Part shown: piece by piece, positions 32,375-39,208 of the stretch
Numbering within the stretch: the first letter of the stretch is position 1
Layout: every line of letters starts with the position of its first letter
Source: a virus
Reading direction: 5' to 3' (one strand)
Virus record (IMG/VR): IMGVR_UViG_3300017971_000031
Coordinates: 1-64,000 of that record
Length of the DNA: 64,000 nt
Translations under genes and position numbers: made by a program
The notes under the pieces: model-generated
Seen by the model: only the letters and a program-made list of their open reading frames with translations
Database searches by the model: none
Told to the model about the DNA's origin: nothing

Positions 32375-32973
32375 TTTCCCTCCTGAAGGGTATAGGTTTT
32401 TGCAGCCCGGTCGAACTTGACTTCGAGGATCAGATCGGGCTTTGTCCGTTTGGGGTTTCTCATTATGGCTAGAGCCGTGTTCAGATTACGAGCATCGTAT
32501 CCGGTCTTCGTTAGCAGATCATCCTGAGCCCATGTGGGCTGTTCTGCAAAGGCCTCTCGGAGTAGGGCTGTCTTGGTCTTCTTCTTGGGCCCGGTCGGCT
32601 GCTTCCGTGGTGGCCGTTTGTTTGCAACGGGTCCTCTGGGTTTCCGATCCCGTTTCCCTGCGTTCGGGTTGCTATAACTGAAGATCAGGGGCACATCTGA
32701 TGCTTCCCGGTTGGCCAGATCCTCGGCCGTGATTGTCTTCGGGGGATTGTCCTTCGCGTACTGAATCCCTGCACAGATCGGGCAGGACTTGATATGCTCC
32801 CAGAAGTTATATTCAGGATGCTTCGGGCATTTGAAGTTACCCACTTTCATATCCTCCTTTCGGTGATGGCAGATCGGACAGTTGTCCTCTTTCCAATCAT
32901 AATGAGGAAATCCACAGAACTTGCAGAAGTGATGGAACTGGGGATCGAAGATGAACCGCCGTTCTTCAGTCAT
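32371..32973 (-). CDS. Zinc-finger plus winged-helix-like protein, 200 aa (family member 3)
   Basis: The start at 32973 has GGGAGA 12 bases upstream. The N-terminal ~90 residues carry three Cys pairs (CKFCG, CPICHH, CPICAG) plus KCPKHP, suggesting two zinc sites. A basic linker (RDRKPRGPVANKRPPRKQP) follows. The C-terminal ~65 residues have the family pattern ALLREAFAEQ, KTGYDARNL, AIMRNPKRTK. A DNA-binding role is inferred. The SAP-like part of the other members is absent. Confidence 0.75.
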   Translation of the reverse strand: MTEERRFIFDPQFHHFCKFCGFPHYDWKEDNCPICHHRKEDMKVGNFKCPKHPEYNFWEHIKSCPICAGIQYAKDNPPKTITAEDLANREASDVPLIFSYSNPNAGKRDRKPRGPVANKRPPRKQPTGPKKKTKTALLREAFAEQPTWAQDDLLTKTGYDARNLNTALAIMRNPKRTKPDLILEVKFDRAAKTYTLQEGK

Positions 32974-33160
32974 TGTCTTTGGCCTCATTCTCCCGCTGGA
33001 TCTGCTTGGCCATCCAGCATATCATAATAAAGAACAGAACTAGCCAAATGAGGAAGCAGGGCATAGTGGGGAATGAGTCCGCGATCAGAATCAGCATACT
33101 CGCCCCAAGTGTTGCACCTACCAAAACTTTACCCGCGTTGCATATGAATTGCCGTATCAT
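32966..33160 (-). CDS. Small membrane protein, 64 aa
   Basis: Two hydrophobic segments (VLVGATLGASMLILIA and FLIWLVLFFIMICWM) are followed by a charged cytoplasmic-type tail. The start overlaps the stop of the 56-aa gene upstream (ATGA). Function unknown; early phage membrane peptides often alter host envelope functions or exclude other phages. Confidence 0.65.
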   Translation of the reverse strand: MIRQFICNAGKVLVGATLGASMLILIADSFPTMPCFLIWLVLFFIMICWMAKQIQRENEAKDND

Positions 33161-33327
33161 CCTGTTAGCTCCTTATCCAGAAAATCCTGAAGGACCTGGA
33201 CAATCGTCAGAGCATCCTCGATTGGGTGATGCATCTGATATGAGATGGAATGGTTTTCATTGTGGATCAGTTTCAGCCACGTGCCGTCTCGATCCTCAAC
33301 AACCTCTGCTCGGATAGGGTCACGCAT
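33157..33327 (-). CDS. Small hypothetical protein, 56 aa
   Basis: AGGAGA precedes the ATG at 33327. The peptide (MRDPIRAEVVEDRDGTWLKL, then a His-containing middle) ends in DKELTG with a stop that overlaps the membrane-protein start. Tight overlap on both sides supports that it is translated. No family recognised. Confidence 0.6.
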   Translation of the reverse strand: MRDPIRAEVVEDRDGTWLKLIHNENHSISYQMHHPIEDALTIVQVLQDFLDKELTG

Positions 33328-33547
33328 CGGGATTCTCCTCGTAGAATTTCTCCCATCGTTTGGACTCGCCCGGCTTGCAGGTCAGATGGTGCTCAACCTG
33401 TTCGGGGGATTCTGCATATGCGCCACAGTCATTACAGACATGGACACCAGCCTCTTCGATTTCGGTATATTCCCGTTCGGGGATCTGTTCATCAGGAAAG
33501 CAGGTCTCGCACATCGGGTCACCGCATTTCTCTTCCCATTCGCCCAT
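33320..33547 (-). CDS. Small zinc-binding protein, 75 aa
   Basis: GGAGG precedes the ATG at 33547. Cysteine pairs CGDPMCETC and CNDCG, and a later HHLTC, suggest zinc binding, the second part resembling a C2H2-type finger. The stop overlaps the next start. Function unknown. Confidence 0.6.
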   Translation of the reverse strand: MGEWEEKCGDPMCETCFPDEQIPEREYTEIEEAGVHVCNDCGAYAESPEQVEHHLTCKPGESKRWEKFYEENPDA

Positions 33548-33602
33548 TGATCTAACCTCCGTGGGCAGGATCCGAAGACCCTGCCCTGGTGTCAATTGTG
33601 GG

Positions 33603-34343
33603 TTAAGCAGCCTTCAGGGCTACCATATAGTCGTCAGCGACCCCGTGAAGGGTATCAGTCTGGCGAGCAATCTGCCACAGGCTGGTCTCTCTCATCAGCC
33701 GGGTGGCTGCACCGTGCCAGGTGTACAGAGTCGGGGCCTCGGTCTGCGCGACCTTCAGCTCCTCATCATGGCAGGCCAAGAACTGGGGGAATTTCCCCGG
33801 GCTGAAGACCCCGCGGTCCATTGCATCATAGGTCAGGACCTTGAAGGCTTCCGATTCCAGGGGGAACTGATTGAGCTCATCCAGCCAGTCCACCTGATAC
33901 TGGATCTTCGAAATGAGCTGGCCGACTGCCCGATGAGCAACCTCGTGGATCTCGGCCTCATCCAGATGAGCAGTGTGCCGACGGAACTCCAGGAACTCTC
34001 CCGAGAAGGCCATGTTAGAACAGACGAAGACCTTCGTGCCGGCTGTGATTCCCAACGCGAAAGTCTTACGGATGGAGTTGCGGAAGCCGATCTGCCAACC
34101 GATCTTGTCCGTGCCGCCGTCCAGACCCCATGTGCCGAAGAGGTTATCCCCATCGGCTGCGAGGGAGTAGTCCCGATCCGTTACCACCAGCCCGTGGTCC
34201 TGAACTGCCTTGCCCAAGCAATCGAGCACCTTGCCGTGGCTGTACGGGCGCCAGGTTTCGGTGAACTCAGGTTCCTTGACTGCCCTTACCGCTGCCTCAC
34301 TTACCCTTGTACCGTGTCCGTGTTCTGCGATCCTTGCTGTCAT
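33603..34343 (-). CDS. DUF932 family protein, 246 aa
   Basis: The sequence matches the DUF932 (phage/plasmid-like protein) family in length and motifs: a central FALGITAGTKVFVCSNMAFSG, typical of the family, and a C-terminal YDAMDRG/TLYTWHGAATR region. The family is widespread on phages and plasmids, is often highly expressed early, and has no settled function. AGGAGG precedes the ATG, and the promoter at 34388-34416 is just upstream. Confidence 0.85.
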   Translation of the reverse strand: MTARIAEHGHGTRVSEAAVRAVKEPEFTETWRPYSHGKVLDCLGKAVQDHGLVVTDRDYSLAADGDNLFGTWGLDGGTDKIGWQIGFRNSIRKTFALGITAGTKVFVCSNMAFSGEFLEFRRHTAHLDEAEIHEVAHRAVGQLISKIQYQVDWLDELNQFPLESEAFKVLTYDAMDRGVFSPGKFPQFLACHDEELKVAQTEAPTLYTWHGAATRLMRETSLWQIARQTDTLHGVADDYMVALKAA

Positions 34344-34387
34344 GTTGACCTCCTTATTTAAGTGTGAATATCTGAACTGTTAAAATG

Positions 34388-34416
34388 AATGTATCACGGA
34401 ATAATTTCTTTGTAAA
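34388..34416 (-). promoter_or_regulatory. Sigma-70-like early promoter
   Basis: On the - strand: TTTACA, 17 bp (AAGAAATTATTCCGTGA), TACATT. It drives the DUF932 gene. Confidence 0.75.
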
Positions 34417-34446
34417 CCCCTTTTTTGAAAAAAGATCAAAAAAGTT

Positions 34447-34590
34447 TCAGCCTAACTTCGCGGCCTCTTTCAGACGGTCGATGGCCTTTAGAAGAGCATT
34501 GATCTCCCGGTTGTGGGATTTCTTCTCATTATCGGCTGCGATAATATGGTCGGCGATTTCCAGTCTCAGAAGATTGATTGCACGTTCCAT
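34447..34590 (-). CDS. Small helical protein, 47 aa
   Basis: AAAGGAGA precedes the ATG at 34590. The peptide is predicted to be all helix (MERAINLLRLEIADHIIAAD, then EINALLKAIDRLKEAAKL) and may form a coiled coil. It is preceded by the hairpin at 34605-34626. No family recognised. Confidence 0.6.
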   Translation of the reverse strand: MERAINLLRLEIADHIIAADNEKKSHNREINALLKAIDRLKEAAKLG

Positions 34591-34604
34591 TTGATTCTCC
34601 TTTC

Positions 34605-34626
34605 GGGGATCTGCGGACAGATCCCC
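34605..34626 (-). repeat. Stem-loop directly upstream of a ribosome site
   Basis: A perfect 9-bp stem (GGGGATCTG with CAGATCCCC) and a 4-base loop lie 4 bases before the AAAGGAG of the 47-aa gene. It is one of the recurrent GGGGATC hairpins of the early strand and may stabilise a processed mRNA. Confidence 0.6.
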
Positions 34627-34632
34627 AGTCGG

Positions 34633-34854
34633 TTAGTAGATTGAATCCCCATCACAGATGGAGTGGCTCAGGATAACCTCTTTGCAGTTGATGATTGCGG
34701 GCATCTGAACGACCGCAATGGGCTGAACTGCCCGACAAGGATCAAACTCAGGGAACTGCACCGAGGCCTGCTCGGGGTATAGGATCCGACCAGACTTCTG
34801 AAGGTTGCGAGTGGCTGTTTTGATCATTTCGGATTCGATTAGGTCCTGATTCAT
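34633..34854 (-). CDS. Hypothetical protein, 73 aa
   Basis: GGAGG six bases before the ATG at 34854 sets the start. The sequence begins MNQDLIESEMIKTATRNLQK, has two cysteines and no membrane segment. It ends just upstream of the GGGGATC hairpin. No family recognised. Confidence 0.6.
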   Translation of the reverse strand: MNQDLIESEMIKTATRNLQKSGRILYPEQASVQFPEFDPCRAVQPIAVVQMPAIINCKEVILSHSICDGDSIY

Positions 34855-34900
34855 TTTCCCCTCCTTGGGGTGCCCTGCCCGAAGGCAGGGCGGTTGAGGA

Positions 34901-35083
34901 TTAGATTGACTGAACATAACCCATTTTGGTAAGTTTCTTTTCCAGTTCCACTCGGGTCTTTGCTCGGGCGAGGTAGCTGATGCTGAGGGAATCCTTAGCA
35001 TTCTTTGCATACCAGTGTCCGCTGAAGCCGATTCGGAAGATTTTGATCTGGATGAGTTTTCCTTCTCGTTCGTAGTATGGCAT
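34901..35083 (-). CDS. Hypothetical protein, 60 aa
   Basis: GGAGG precedes the ATG at 35083. The sequence (MPYYEREGKLIQIKIFRIGF, then YLARAKTRVELEKKLTKMGY) suggests a small beta-beta-alpha fold. An IR (GCCCTGCC with GGCAGGGC) lies between this gene and the next. Function unknown. Confidence 0.6.
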   Translation of the reverse strand: MPYYEREGKLIQIKIFRIGFSGHWYAKNAKDSLSISYLARAKTRVELEKKLTKMGYVQSI

Positions 35084-35115
35084 GTTTTTGACCTCCGGGT
35101 TGTTGTTAGTGTTAC

Positions 35116-35143
35116 CATTTAATATATGCCAAATCTGTGCCAA
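35116..35143 (-). promoter_or_regulatory. Possible second-class early promoter
   Basis: On the - strand TTGGCACAGATTTGGCA followed by an AT-rich stretch, resembling the site at 31496-31524. The -10 box is poor (TAAATG at 16 bp), so this is a tentative call. Confidence 0.3.
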
Positions 35144-35230
35144 GTTAGCAGGATTTATTGAGTTATTATTTGCAATCATTTCAATCATTTAGCGATCTGT
35201 GGTTTTTGGGTTGTCCCGATTCCTGCTGGG

Positions 35231-35272
35231 AGTTACAAAAGGATGCAATCTGAATTACATCCTTTTGTAACT
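35231..35272. repeat. Perfect 15-bp inverted repeat
   Basis: AGTTACAAAAGGATG and its exact reverse complement flank a 12-bp spacer. A second hairpin (GGGGGATC with GATCCCCC, 35273-35294) follows without a gap. There is no T run after the stems on the - strand. It may be a protein-binding palindrome or an RNA structure at the end of the 35302-35502 transcript. Confidence 0.7.
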
Positions 35273-35301
35273 GGGGGATCGGTTCAGATCCCCCGAGCAA
35301 G

Positions 35302-35502
35302 TTAGCCAATGTCCCCATTCTCCATTGCCAGCCCCATCTGAATTTCCCCGATCGGTTCTTCAGTATTCATCAGGGTAGCTGCAACCGCCTCACCCTCTGC
35401 CGAGTAGTCAGTTCCCTTGGTGGCGAACTTCATCAGTTTGGCAGCGCGCTCGATCAGTTCCTCAGCCTGTCTCATTGCCTTTTTTCGATCTTCGTATCTC
35501 AT
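35302..35502 (-). CDS. Hypothetical protein, 66 aa
   Basis: GGGAGGAAAAATG marks the start at 35502. The N-terminal half is helical and basic (MRYEDRKKAMRQAEELIERA); the rest is acidic. Its ribosome site and start codon are complementary over 16 bases, with one bulge, to the candidate small RNA at 54226-54303. Function unknown. Confidence 0.6.
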   Translation of the reverse strand: MRYEDRKKAMRQAEELIERAAKLMKFATKGTDYSAEGEAVAATLMNTEEPIGEIQMGLAMENGDIG

Positions 35503-35533
35503 TTTTCCTCCCTGTTTGATTGTTGTTGAGTGC

Positions 35534-35562
35534 ATTGTATACTATCTGCAAACGTTTGTAAA
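35534..35562 (-). promoter_or_regulatory. Sigma-70-like early promoter
   Basis: On the - strand: TTTACA, 17 bp (AACGTTTGCAGATAGTA), TACAAT. Directly behind the terminator at 35584-35619. Confidence 0.78.
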
Positions 35563-35583
35563 CCCCTTTTTTGCATTTTTTTG

Positions 35584-35619
35584 AAAAAAGTTTGCGGGGG
35601 ATCAGATCAGATCCCCCGC
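35584..35619 (-). terminator. Rho-independent terminator joined to a promoter
   Basis: On the - strand a 10-bp perfect stem (GCGGGGGATC with GATCCCCCGC, 6-base loop) is followed by AAACTTTTTTC. It ends the 35628-35933 gene and is 22 bp from the next -35 box. Confidence 0.75.
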
Positions 35620-35627
35620 TTGCGGGG

Positions 35628-35933
35628 TTAGATTTGTCGGGTGAGTTCTGTCAGATCAGACGGAATTTCGGACTGGGATTCGGTTAGCTGTTTCACAAGC
35701 TGGATCAGTTTGTGAATGTCAGGCTGGATCTGAATCAGAACAGCGCGAAGGATACAGGATTCGGCAGAATCGATAGCAAGATATCCTTCGTACAGTTCAG
35801 TTGTCAGAGTATCTAAGTCTGATCGGCTGTAGATGGTGAGCAGTTTTTTCATTTGCTCAGGAACGACGGAATCCATCTGGCTGTAGTTTTCAGAGTTGAA
35901 AAGGTCTGTCATTTCTTGAATTAGGTCAGTCAT
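35628..35933 (-). CDS. Hypothetical protein, 101 aa
   Basis: GGGAGG precedes the ATG. The protein is largely helical and acidic (MTDLIQEMTDLFNSENYSQM), with no cysteine cluster or membrane segment. It forms a single-gene unit between its own promoter (35966-35994) and terminator (35584-35619). Function unknown. Confidence 0.6.
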   Translation of the reverse strand: MTDLIQEMTDLFNSENYSQMDSVVPEQMKKLLTIYSRSDLDTLTTELYEGYLAIDSAESCILRAVLIQIQPDIHKLIQLVKQLTESQSEIPSDLTELTRQI

Positions 35934-35965
35934 TTTTTCCTCCCTTTTGAATTGTTGTTAAGTAT

Positions 35966-35994
35966 ACAATAACACATTTCCTAACCTTTGTAAA
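35966..35994 (-). promoter_or_regulatory. Sigma-70-like early promoter
   Basis: On the - strand: TTTACA, 17 bp (AAGGTTAGGAAATGTGT), TATTGT. Confidence 0.75.
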
Positions 35995-36037
35995 CCCCTT
36001 TTTTGCATTTTTTTTGAAAAAGTTCAAACTTTTTTTG

Positions 36038-36090
36038 TACCACAAAGTGCAGCCATGTCCTACCACACTGTGTTATACCACAAAGTGGTA
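36038..36090. promoter_or_regulatory. Operator-like cluster of TACCACA repeats
   Basis: TACCACA occurs at 36038, 36061 and 36076. The third copy is the palindrome TACCAC-AAA-GTGGTA (36076-36090). The related TACCACAAAG sequence also overlaps the -10 region of the promoters at 37921 and 54056. This looks like a binding site array for a regulator. Confidence 0.5.
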
Positions 36091-36148
36091 AGTCGCGATT
36101 GGAGCCTGCCTACTTCCTAAAGGTTCGAAAGAAAGTCCGGCAAAGGAA

Positions 36149-36170
36149 ATCCCCTGCCGGAGCAGGGGAT
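36149..36170. repeat. Stem-loop with CCCCTGC arms
   Basis: A perfect 9-bp stem (ATCCCCTGC with GCAGGGGAT) around CGGA lies between the 36205-36411 gene and the TACCACA cluster. It is of the same family as the other GATC hairpins. No T run follows. Confidence 0.55.
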
Positions 36171-36204
36171 CGGGTGGAAGGACGACGGGCGGAGTTGGGG
36201 TGGG

Positions 36205-36411
36205 TTAGAAGTATTTGGCCTTTGCTTCCTCGTAATCTACCTCCTCGAATTCGGGGCCTTCCTGATAGACGAGGAAACCCAGTTTGTCTTCGTGGCTGAT
36301 GATCAGATAGCTGGTCATGTCTGCTCGGACCGAGGTGTCGTCCAGATCAGAATCAACCTGCTCGCGGAGCCATTCAATAGCATCTGATGAATTCACAAAG
36401 TGGTAATTCAT
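36205..36411 (-). CDS. Hypothetical protein, 68 aa
   Basis: The start overlaps the stop of the upstream gene by four bases, with GGAGG-type sequence before it. The protein is acidic (SDLDDTSVRADMTSYLIISH, then EEVDYEEAKAKYF). No family recognised. Confidence 0.6.
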   Translation of the reverse strand: MNYHFVNSSDAIEWLREQVDSDLDDTSVRADMTSYLIISHEDKLGFLVYQEGPEFEEVDYEEAKAKYF

Positions 36412-36809
36412 CTGGAGAACCTCCTCTCGGTCTTCTTGATAGCAGTTAGGACTTCATGCATCCGGATCGTGGCCGTGCTGATCGTGGCCATATGGGCCGG
36501 GCTGTCACCATTGATGATTGTCCATTGGAACAGATACCCTCGGGAACTTGCCCCATAGTCGGGCTGAACCCCATCAAACCGAACTCCCGGTAGCGAGGTA
36601 CGGGCTTTGAAATCCTGTCCTGCCGTAAAGGCTGCTTTCCCGAATTTGGTCAGGGCTGTATTTTTGTGGCCGTCAAACCCCATCCAGAACATCTTAAAGA
36701 TAGGGTTGTCTACTGATCTGGAACCATCCTCCAAATCATACGGGGGATGGTCCACCAAATACTGCCTGAGCTCCGAAGGATTAGTATTTCTGATCTGATT
36801 GCTGGTCAT
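36408..36809 (-). CDS. Hypothetical protein, 133 aa
   Basis: AGGAGG lies before the ATG. The sequence has a polar N-terminus, a middle with GFDGHKNTALTKFGKAAF and a basic C-terminus (AIKKTERRFSR). No motif that I recognise. It is coupled to the 68-aa gene below. Confidence 0.6.
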   Translation of the reverse strand: MTSNQIRNTNPSELRQYLVDHPPYDLEDGSRSVDNPIFKMFWMGFDGHKNTALTKFGKAAFTAGQDFKARTSLPGVRFDGVQPDYGASSRGYLFQWTIINGDSPAHMATISTATIRMHEVLTAIKKTERRFSR

Positions 36810-36821
36810 GAGGATTCCTCC

Positions 36822-37034
36822 TTAAGAAATAATATGGGCCTCATCAATGTATCCCCAGTAGCTACCAGCAAAAATCTTCGGGGCCAACCCCTTAGCTTTG
36901 CAGTCTTCTTCTGAGAATTCATAACCGAAAGTTCCGTCTTCCTCATTTATACTGGAGACGGTTACGATGTTTTCGTCGAGGCTTACGTTGTAGATTCTAA
37001 CTCTGTTTCCTATTTGCAGTTTATTCTCGGTCAT
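36822..37034 (-). CDS. Hypothetical protein, 70 aa
   Basis: The start at 37034 is used because a longer frame would run through the promoter at 37068-37096. The beta-rich pattern (LQIGNRVRIYNVSLDENIVT) with a final YIDEAHIIS resembles a small SH3-like or KOW-like barrel. Function unknown. Confidence 0.6.
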   Translation of the reverse strand: MTENKLQIGNRVRIYNVSLDENIVTVSSINEEDGTFGYEFSEEDCKAKGLAPKIFAGSYWGYIDEAHIIS

Positions 37035-37067
37035 TTTGTTTCCCCCTTGTGTTATTGTGTTAAGAAT

Positions 37068-37096
37068 ACAATAACACATCTGCAAACGTTTGTAAA
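37068..37096 (-). promoter_or_regulatory. Sigma-70-like early promoter
   Basis: On the - strand: TTTACA, 17 bp (AACGTTTGCAGATGTGT), TATTGT. Confidence 0.75.
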
Positions 37097-37125
37097 CCCC
37101 TTTTTTGCATTTTTTTGAAAAAAGT

Positions 37126-37302
37126 TCAAACTTTTTTCTGAGGACGAAATCCATCGGCCTCGGTCGGCTGACCGGCCAGCAGCTTGCGGAGCTCCTGAGC
37201 ACAGTGGGAATATACCGGGCCGGATCCGTTCTCGGCCTTATCTGCCCGCTCTGTCCATTTGTCAATCAGCTCCTGAACCCTAACTTTGTCCCGTCGTTGC
37301 AT
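37126..37302 (-). CDS. Small hypothetical protein, 58 aa
   Basis: AAAGGAG precedes the ATG at 37302. The basic peptide starts MQRRDKVRVQELIDKWTERA, continues with a helical part and ends FRPQKKV, its stop lying inside the A/T block that precedes the promoter cassette. No family recognised. Confidence 0.55.
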   Translation of the reverse strand: MQRRDKVRVQELIDKWTERADKAENGSGPVYSHCAQELRKLLAGQPTEADGFRPQKKV

Positions 37303-37306
37303 GTTC

Positions 37307-37678
37307 CTAATCTCCTTTGACCTGTTCTAGGGATTTGATAAATCTCATCAGCCCCTTCTCTGTCTTGGGGATCTTCAGACCCCGAATGGCATGGGCTGCT
37401 CGTATGCGAAGTCTCTTCAATCGGATTCTCTTCTGGAACTGCTCATCATATTCTTGGATCCTGTTCCGGTGCCACGTGTCCCCTGGTTCGCGGCCATCCG
37501 ACCGCCGAAACCTGTACTCGATCTCGGGGTCCTCAGGATGGATCTGATGCACGATGAACTGGGTCTTTGTCAGCCGTTTGACCCTGCCCGTATAGATCCG
37601 ATCCCCGCGGGTGCTGCTCAGGGTTACTCCCACAATTGACCCAATCTGAAGTCTGCTCATCCATTCACTAAGTTCCAT
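37307..37678 (-). CDS. Basic hypothetical protein, 123 aa
   Basis: GGAGA precedes the ATG at 37678. The first ~60 residues are beta-like (IGSIVGVTLSSTRGDRIYTG, then VKRLTKTQFIVHQI); the rest is a very basic helical part (KRIRLKRLRIRAAHAIRGLK). Nucleic-acid binding is possible. Ends overlap neighbours closely, consistent with one operon. Confidence 0.6.
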   Translation of the reverse strand: MELSEWMSRLQIGSIVGVTLSSTRGDRIYTGRVKRLTKTQFIVHQIHPEDPEIEYRFRRSDGREPGDTWHRNRIQEYDEQFQKRIRLKRLRIRAAHAIRGLKIPKTEKGLMRFIKSLEQVKGD

Positions 37679-37892
37679 TGTAAATCTCCATGACTTTTTG
37701 GACTTGATCCTCGGACAGTTCCCGACGAAGTTTGGCACCGCTCAGGATCCTGATCTCTCTGCCTGTCCTCATATTGGTTGCTCGCCAGCCTTGCTTATTC
37801 TTCCGGATTTGTTTTTCAATCCGAACGGCTGTCAACCGCCCACTCACCTTAGCCACGTACAGTGCCCCAACTTTGACTTCCTTCTTCAGCAT
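37668..37892 (-). CDS. Small basic protein, 74 aa
   Basis: GGAGGAAGG before the ATG at 37892 fixes the start. The sequence (KVGALYVAKVSGRLTAVRIE, then NKQGWRATNMRTGREIRI) fits a small beta barrel with many basic residues. The stop overlaps the next gene by 11 bp. Function unknown. Confidence 0.6.
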   Translation of the reverse strand: MLKKEVKVGALYVAKVSGRLTAVRIEKQIRKNKQGWRATNMRTGREIRILSGAKLRRELSEDQVQKVMEIYNGT

Positions 37893-37920
37893 GTTCCTTC
37901 CTCCGATTTGTTTCAAACAG

Positions 37921-37949
37921 ATTGTACCACAAAGAAATTATTCTGTAAA
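37921..37949 (-). promoter_or_regulatory. Sigma-70-like early promoter
   Basis: On the - strand: TTTACA, 17 bp (GAATAATTTCTTTGTGG), TACAAT. Shares its spacer with 54056-54084 and 21085-21113. A stem-loop (37961-37983) lies upstream. Confidence 0.78.
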
Positions 37950-37987
37950 CCATTATTTTGGGGCCGGCCGAAACCGACCCCGTTTGG

Positions 37988-38293
37988 TTAGTTAGTAATC
38001 TCTACCCAGCCGACCATGTCGCACTGCCAGGCGGTGTCTGTTTCCATATCCCAGACAACGTCCCCGACCGACATGGACGTGTGCTTCAGGCCGAGGCCTT
38101 GGATCAGTTCGCGGGCCTCTCCCATCGGGCTCCAAACCTCTCCCTGCATCAGGCGGAACACGTCCCCATATTCTTCTGCCTGGATCTCTTTGACCTGACG
38201 GTGTGTCCGTTCTGACAGAACGTCCTCGCGGGTTAGGTTCTTGTCTAGCATGAAGGTCGGTTCTGTTCGGTAGTATACGGTGAATTCTTTCAT
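37988..38293 (-). CDS. Hypothetical protein, 101 aa
   Basis: GGAGG precedes the ATG at 38293. The protein begins MKEFTVYYRTEPTFMLDKNL and ends WQCDMVGWVEITN; a mixed alpha/beta fold is likely. It follows the hairpin at 38306-38327. No family recognised. Confidence 0.6.
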   Translation of the reverse strand: MKEFTVYYRTEPTFMLDKNLTREDVLSERTHRQVKEIQAEEYGDVFRLMQGEVWSPMGEARELIQGLGLKHTSMSVGDVVWDMETDTAWQCDMVGWVEITN

Positions 38294-38305
38294 TGTTACC
38301 TCCGT

Positions 38306-38327
38306 GGGGGATCTGAACAGATCCCCC
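38306..38327. repeat. Palindromic stem-loop upstream of a ribosome site
   Basis: GGGGGATCTG and CAGATCCCCC are separated by two bases, immediately before the GGAGG of 37988-38293. Same family as 34605, 35273 and 35593. Confidence 0.6.
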
Positions 38328-38336
38328 GAGTTTGGG

Positions 38337-38537
38337 TTAGGCCAATTCTTCCAGGGCCGTCGCGATGGTTTCAATCAGGTACTCAGGAAGATCTGCATCA
38401 TCCAGAATATCCGCCCCTTCACATTCCTCTTTGAAATCCTGGAACCGTTCCATCAGGCGGCTTGTGATATACTCAGCCTTTATAATCTGAATCCCTCTCT
38501 TTACTGAACCGCAGTTTGAACTGTCATAATGTAGCAT
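38337..38537 (-). CDS. Hypothetical acidic protein, 66 aa
   Basis: AGGAGG before the ATG supports the start. The sequence (MLHYDSSNCGSVKRGIQIIK, then acidic helices ending ATALEELA) shows no known motif. It lies in a run of small early genes. Confidence 0.6.
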   Translation of the reverse strand: MLHYDSSNCGSVKRGIQIIKAEYITSRLMERFQDFKEECEGADILDDADLPEYLIETIATALEELA

Positions 38538-38546
38538 TTGAACCTC

Positions 38547-38801
38547 CTAATTTTGGGGAATGGTTATAAACTTCTGGCTATTTGAACTCCAAGCAATCTG
38601 GATTCCGTAATCTCTCAGCACGCCCTCAATCCCGGTTTCCACCCGACCCTTAAGAAAACTGATCCGATCAGCAACCCCTTTCCACTCACGGTCAGGAACT
38701 TCCCCGTTAGCAATTCGGTTGCACAGTTCTTCGTAGGTCTGTTGGAAATCGGTGAGCTGGCTGATCTCTTTTCTCATTTCTTTCATTTCGTTTTTGGTCA
38801 T
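38547..38801 (-). CDS. Hypothetical protein, 84 aa
   Basis: GGGAG lies upstream of the ATG at 38801, and the promoter at 38835-38863 is just above. The N-terminal half is a helical, charged segment (MTKNEMKEMRKEISQLTDFQ), possibly a coiled coil. No family recognised. Confidence 0.6.
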   Translation of the reverse strand: MTKNEMKEMRKEISQLTDFQQTYEELCNRIANGEVPDREWKGVADRISFLKGRVETGIEGVLRDYGIQIAWSSNSQKFITIPQN

Positions 38802-38834
38802 TTTGTTTTCTCCCTGTTTGATTGTTGTAAGTAC

Positions 38835-38863
38835 ACTATACACCATCTGCAAATGTTTGTAAA
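38835..38863 (-). promoter_or_regulatory. Sigma-70-like early promoter
   Basis: On the - strand: TTTACA, 17 bp (AACATTTGCAGATGGTG), TATAGT. Joined to the terminator at 38895-38927. Confidence 0.78.
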
Positions 38864-38894
38864 CCCCTTTTTTGCATTTTTTTGAAAAAAGTGC

Positions 38895-38927
38895 AAAAAA
38901 AATCGACCCCGGTTTCCCGAGGCCGAT
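38895..38927 (-). terminator. Rho-independent terminator
   Basis: On the - strand an 11-bp stem (two G-U pairs) with a GAAA loop is followed by eight T residues. It ends the operon that begins near 42.6-46.6 kb and precedes the next promoter. Confidence 0.85.
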
Positions 38928-38979
38928 CAGTATTATATTATAGAATATAGTTCAATTTCGTGGATGGAGCCAGCCGAGG

Positions 38980-39198
38980 TTAGTCCTCCCAGTCTATCCG
39001 TCGCCAGACACTTCTGCTCTTTCTGAACCCGCGGCCAGTCTCAGTCTTATTCGGATTTCTCCTCTCGAAAGTATAGTACTTGTGACCACAGGCCAAGCAT
39101 TTGATTCGCCGACGGATCATAATTCGTTTTGTATTCTTGTGCTGTAGAACCCGGGTCTCGATTGTCTTTATATAGGTAGCGCATTTTGAACAGGGCAT
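38980..39198 (-). CDS. Zinc-ribbon protein, 72 aa
   Basis: CSKC near the N-terminus and CLACG near residue 37 frame a basic strand region (TRVLQHKNTKRIMIRRRIK), followed by KYYTFERR. The layout recalls the zinc ribbon of NrdR-type proteins, without the ATP-cone. DNA or RNA binding is likely; function unknown. Confidence 0.65.
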   Translation of the reverse strand: MPCSKCATYIKTIETRVLQHKNTKRIMIRRRIKCLACGHKYYTFERRNPNKTETGRGFRKSRSVWRRIDWED

Positions 39199-39208
39199 CC
39201 AGATCCTC

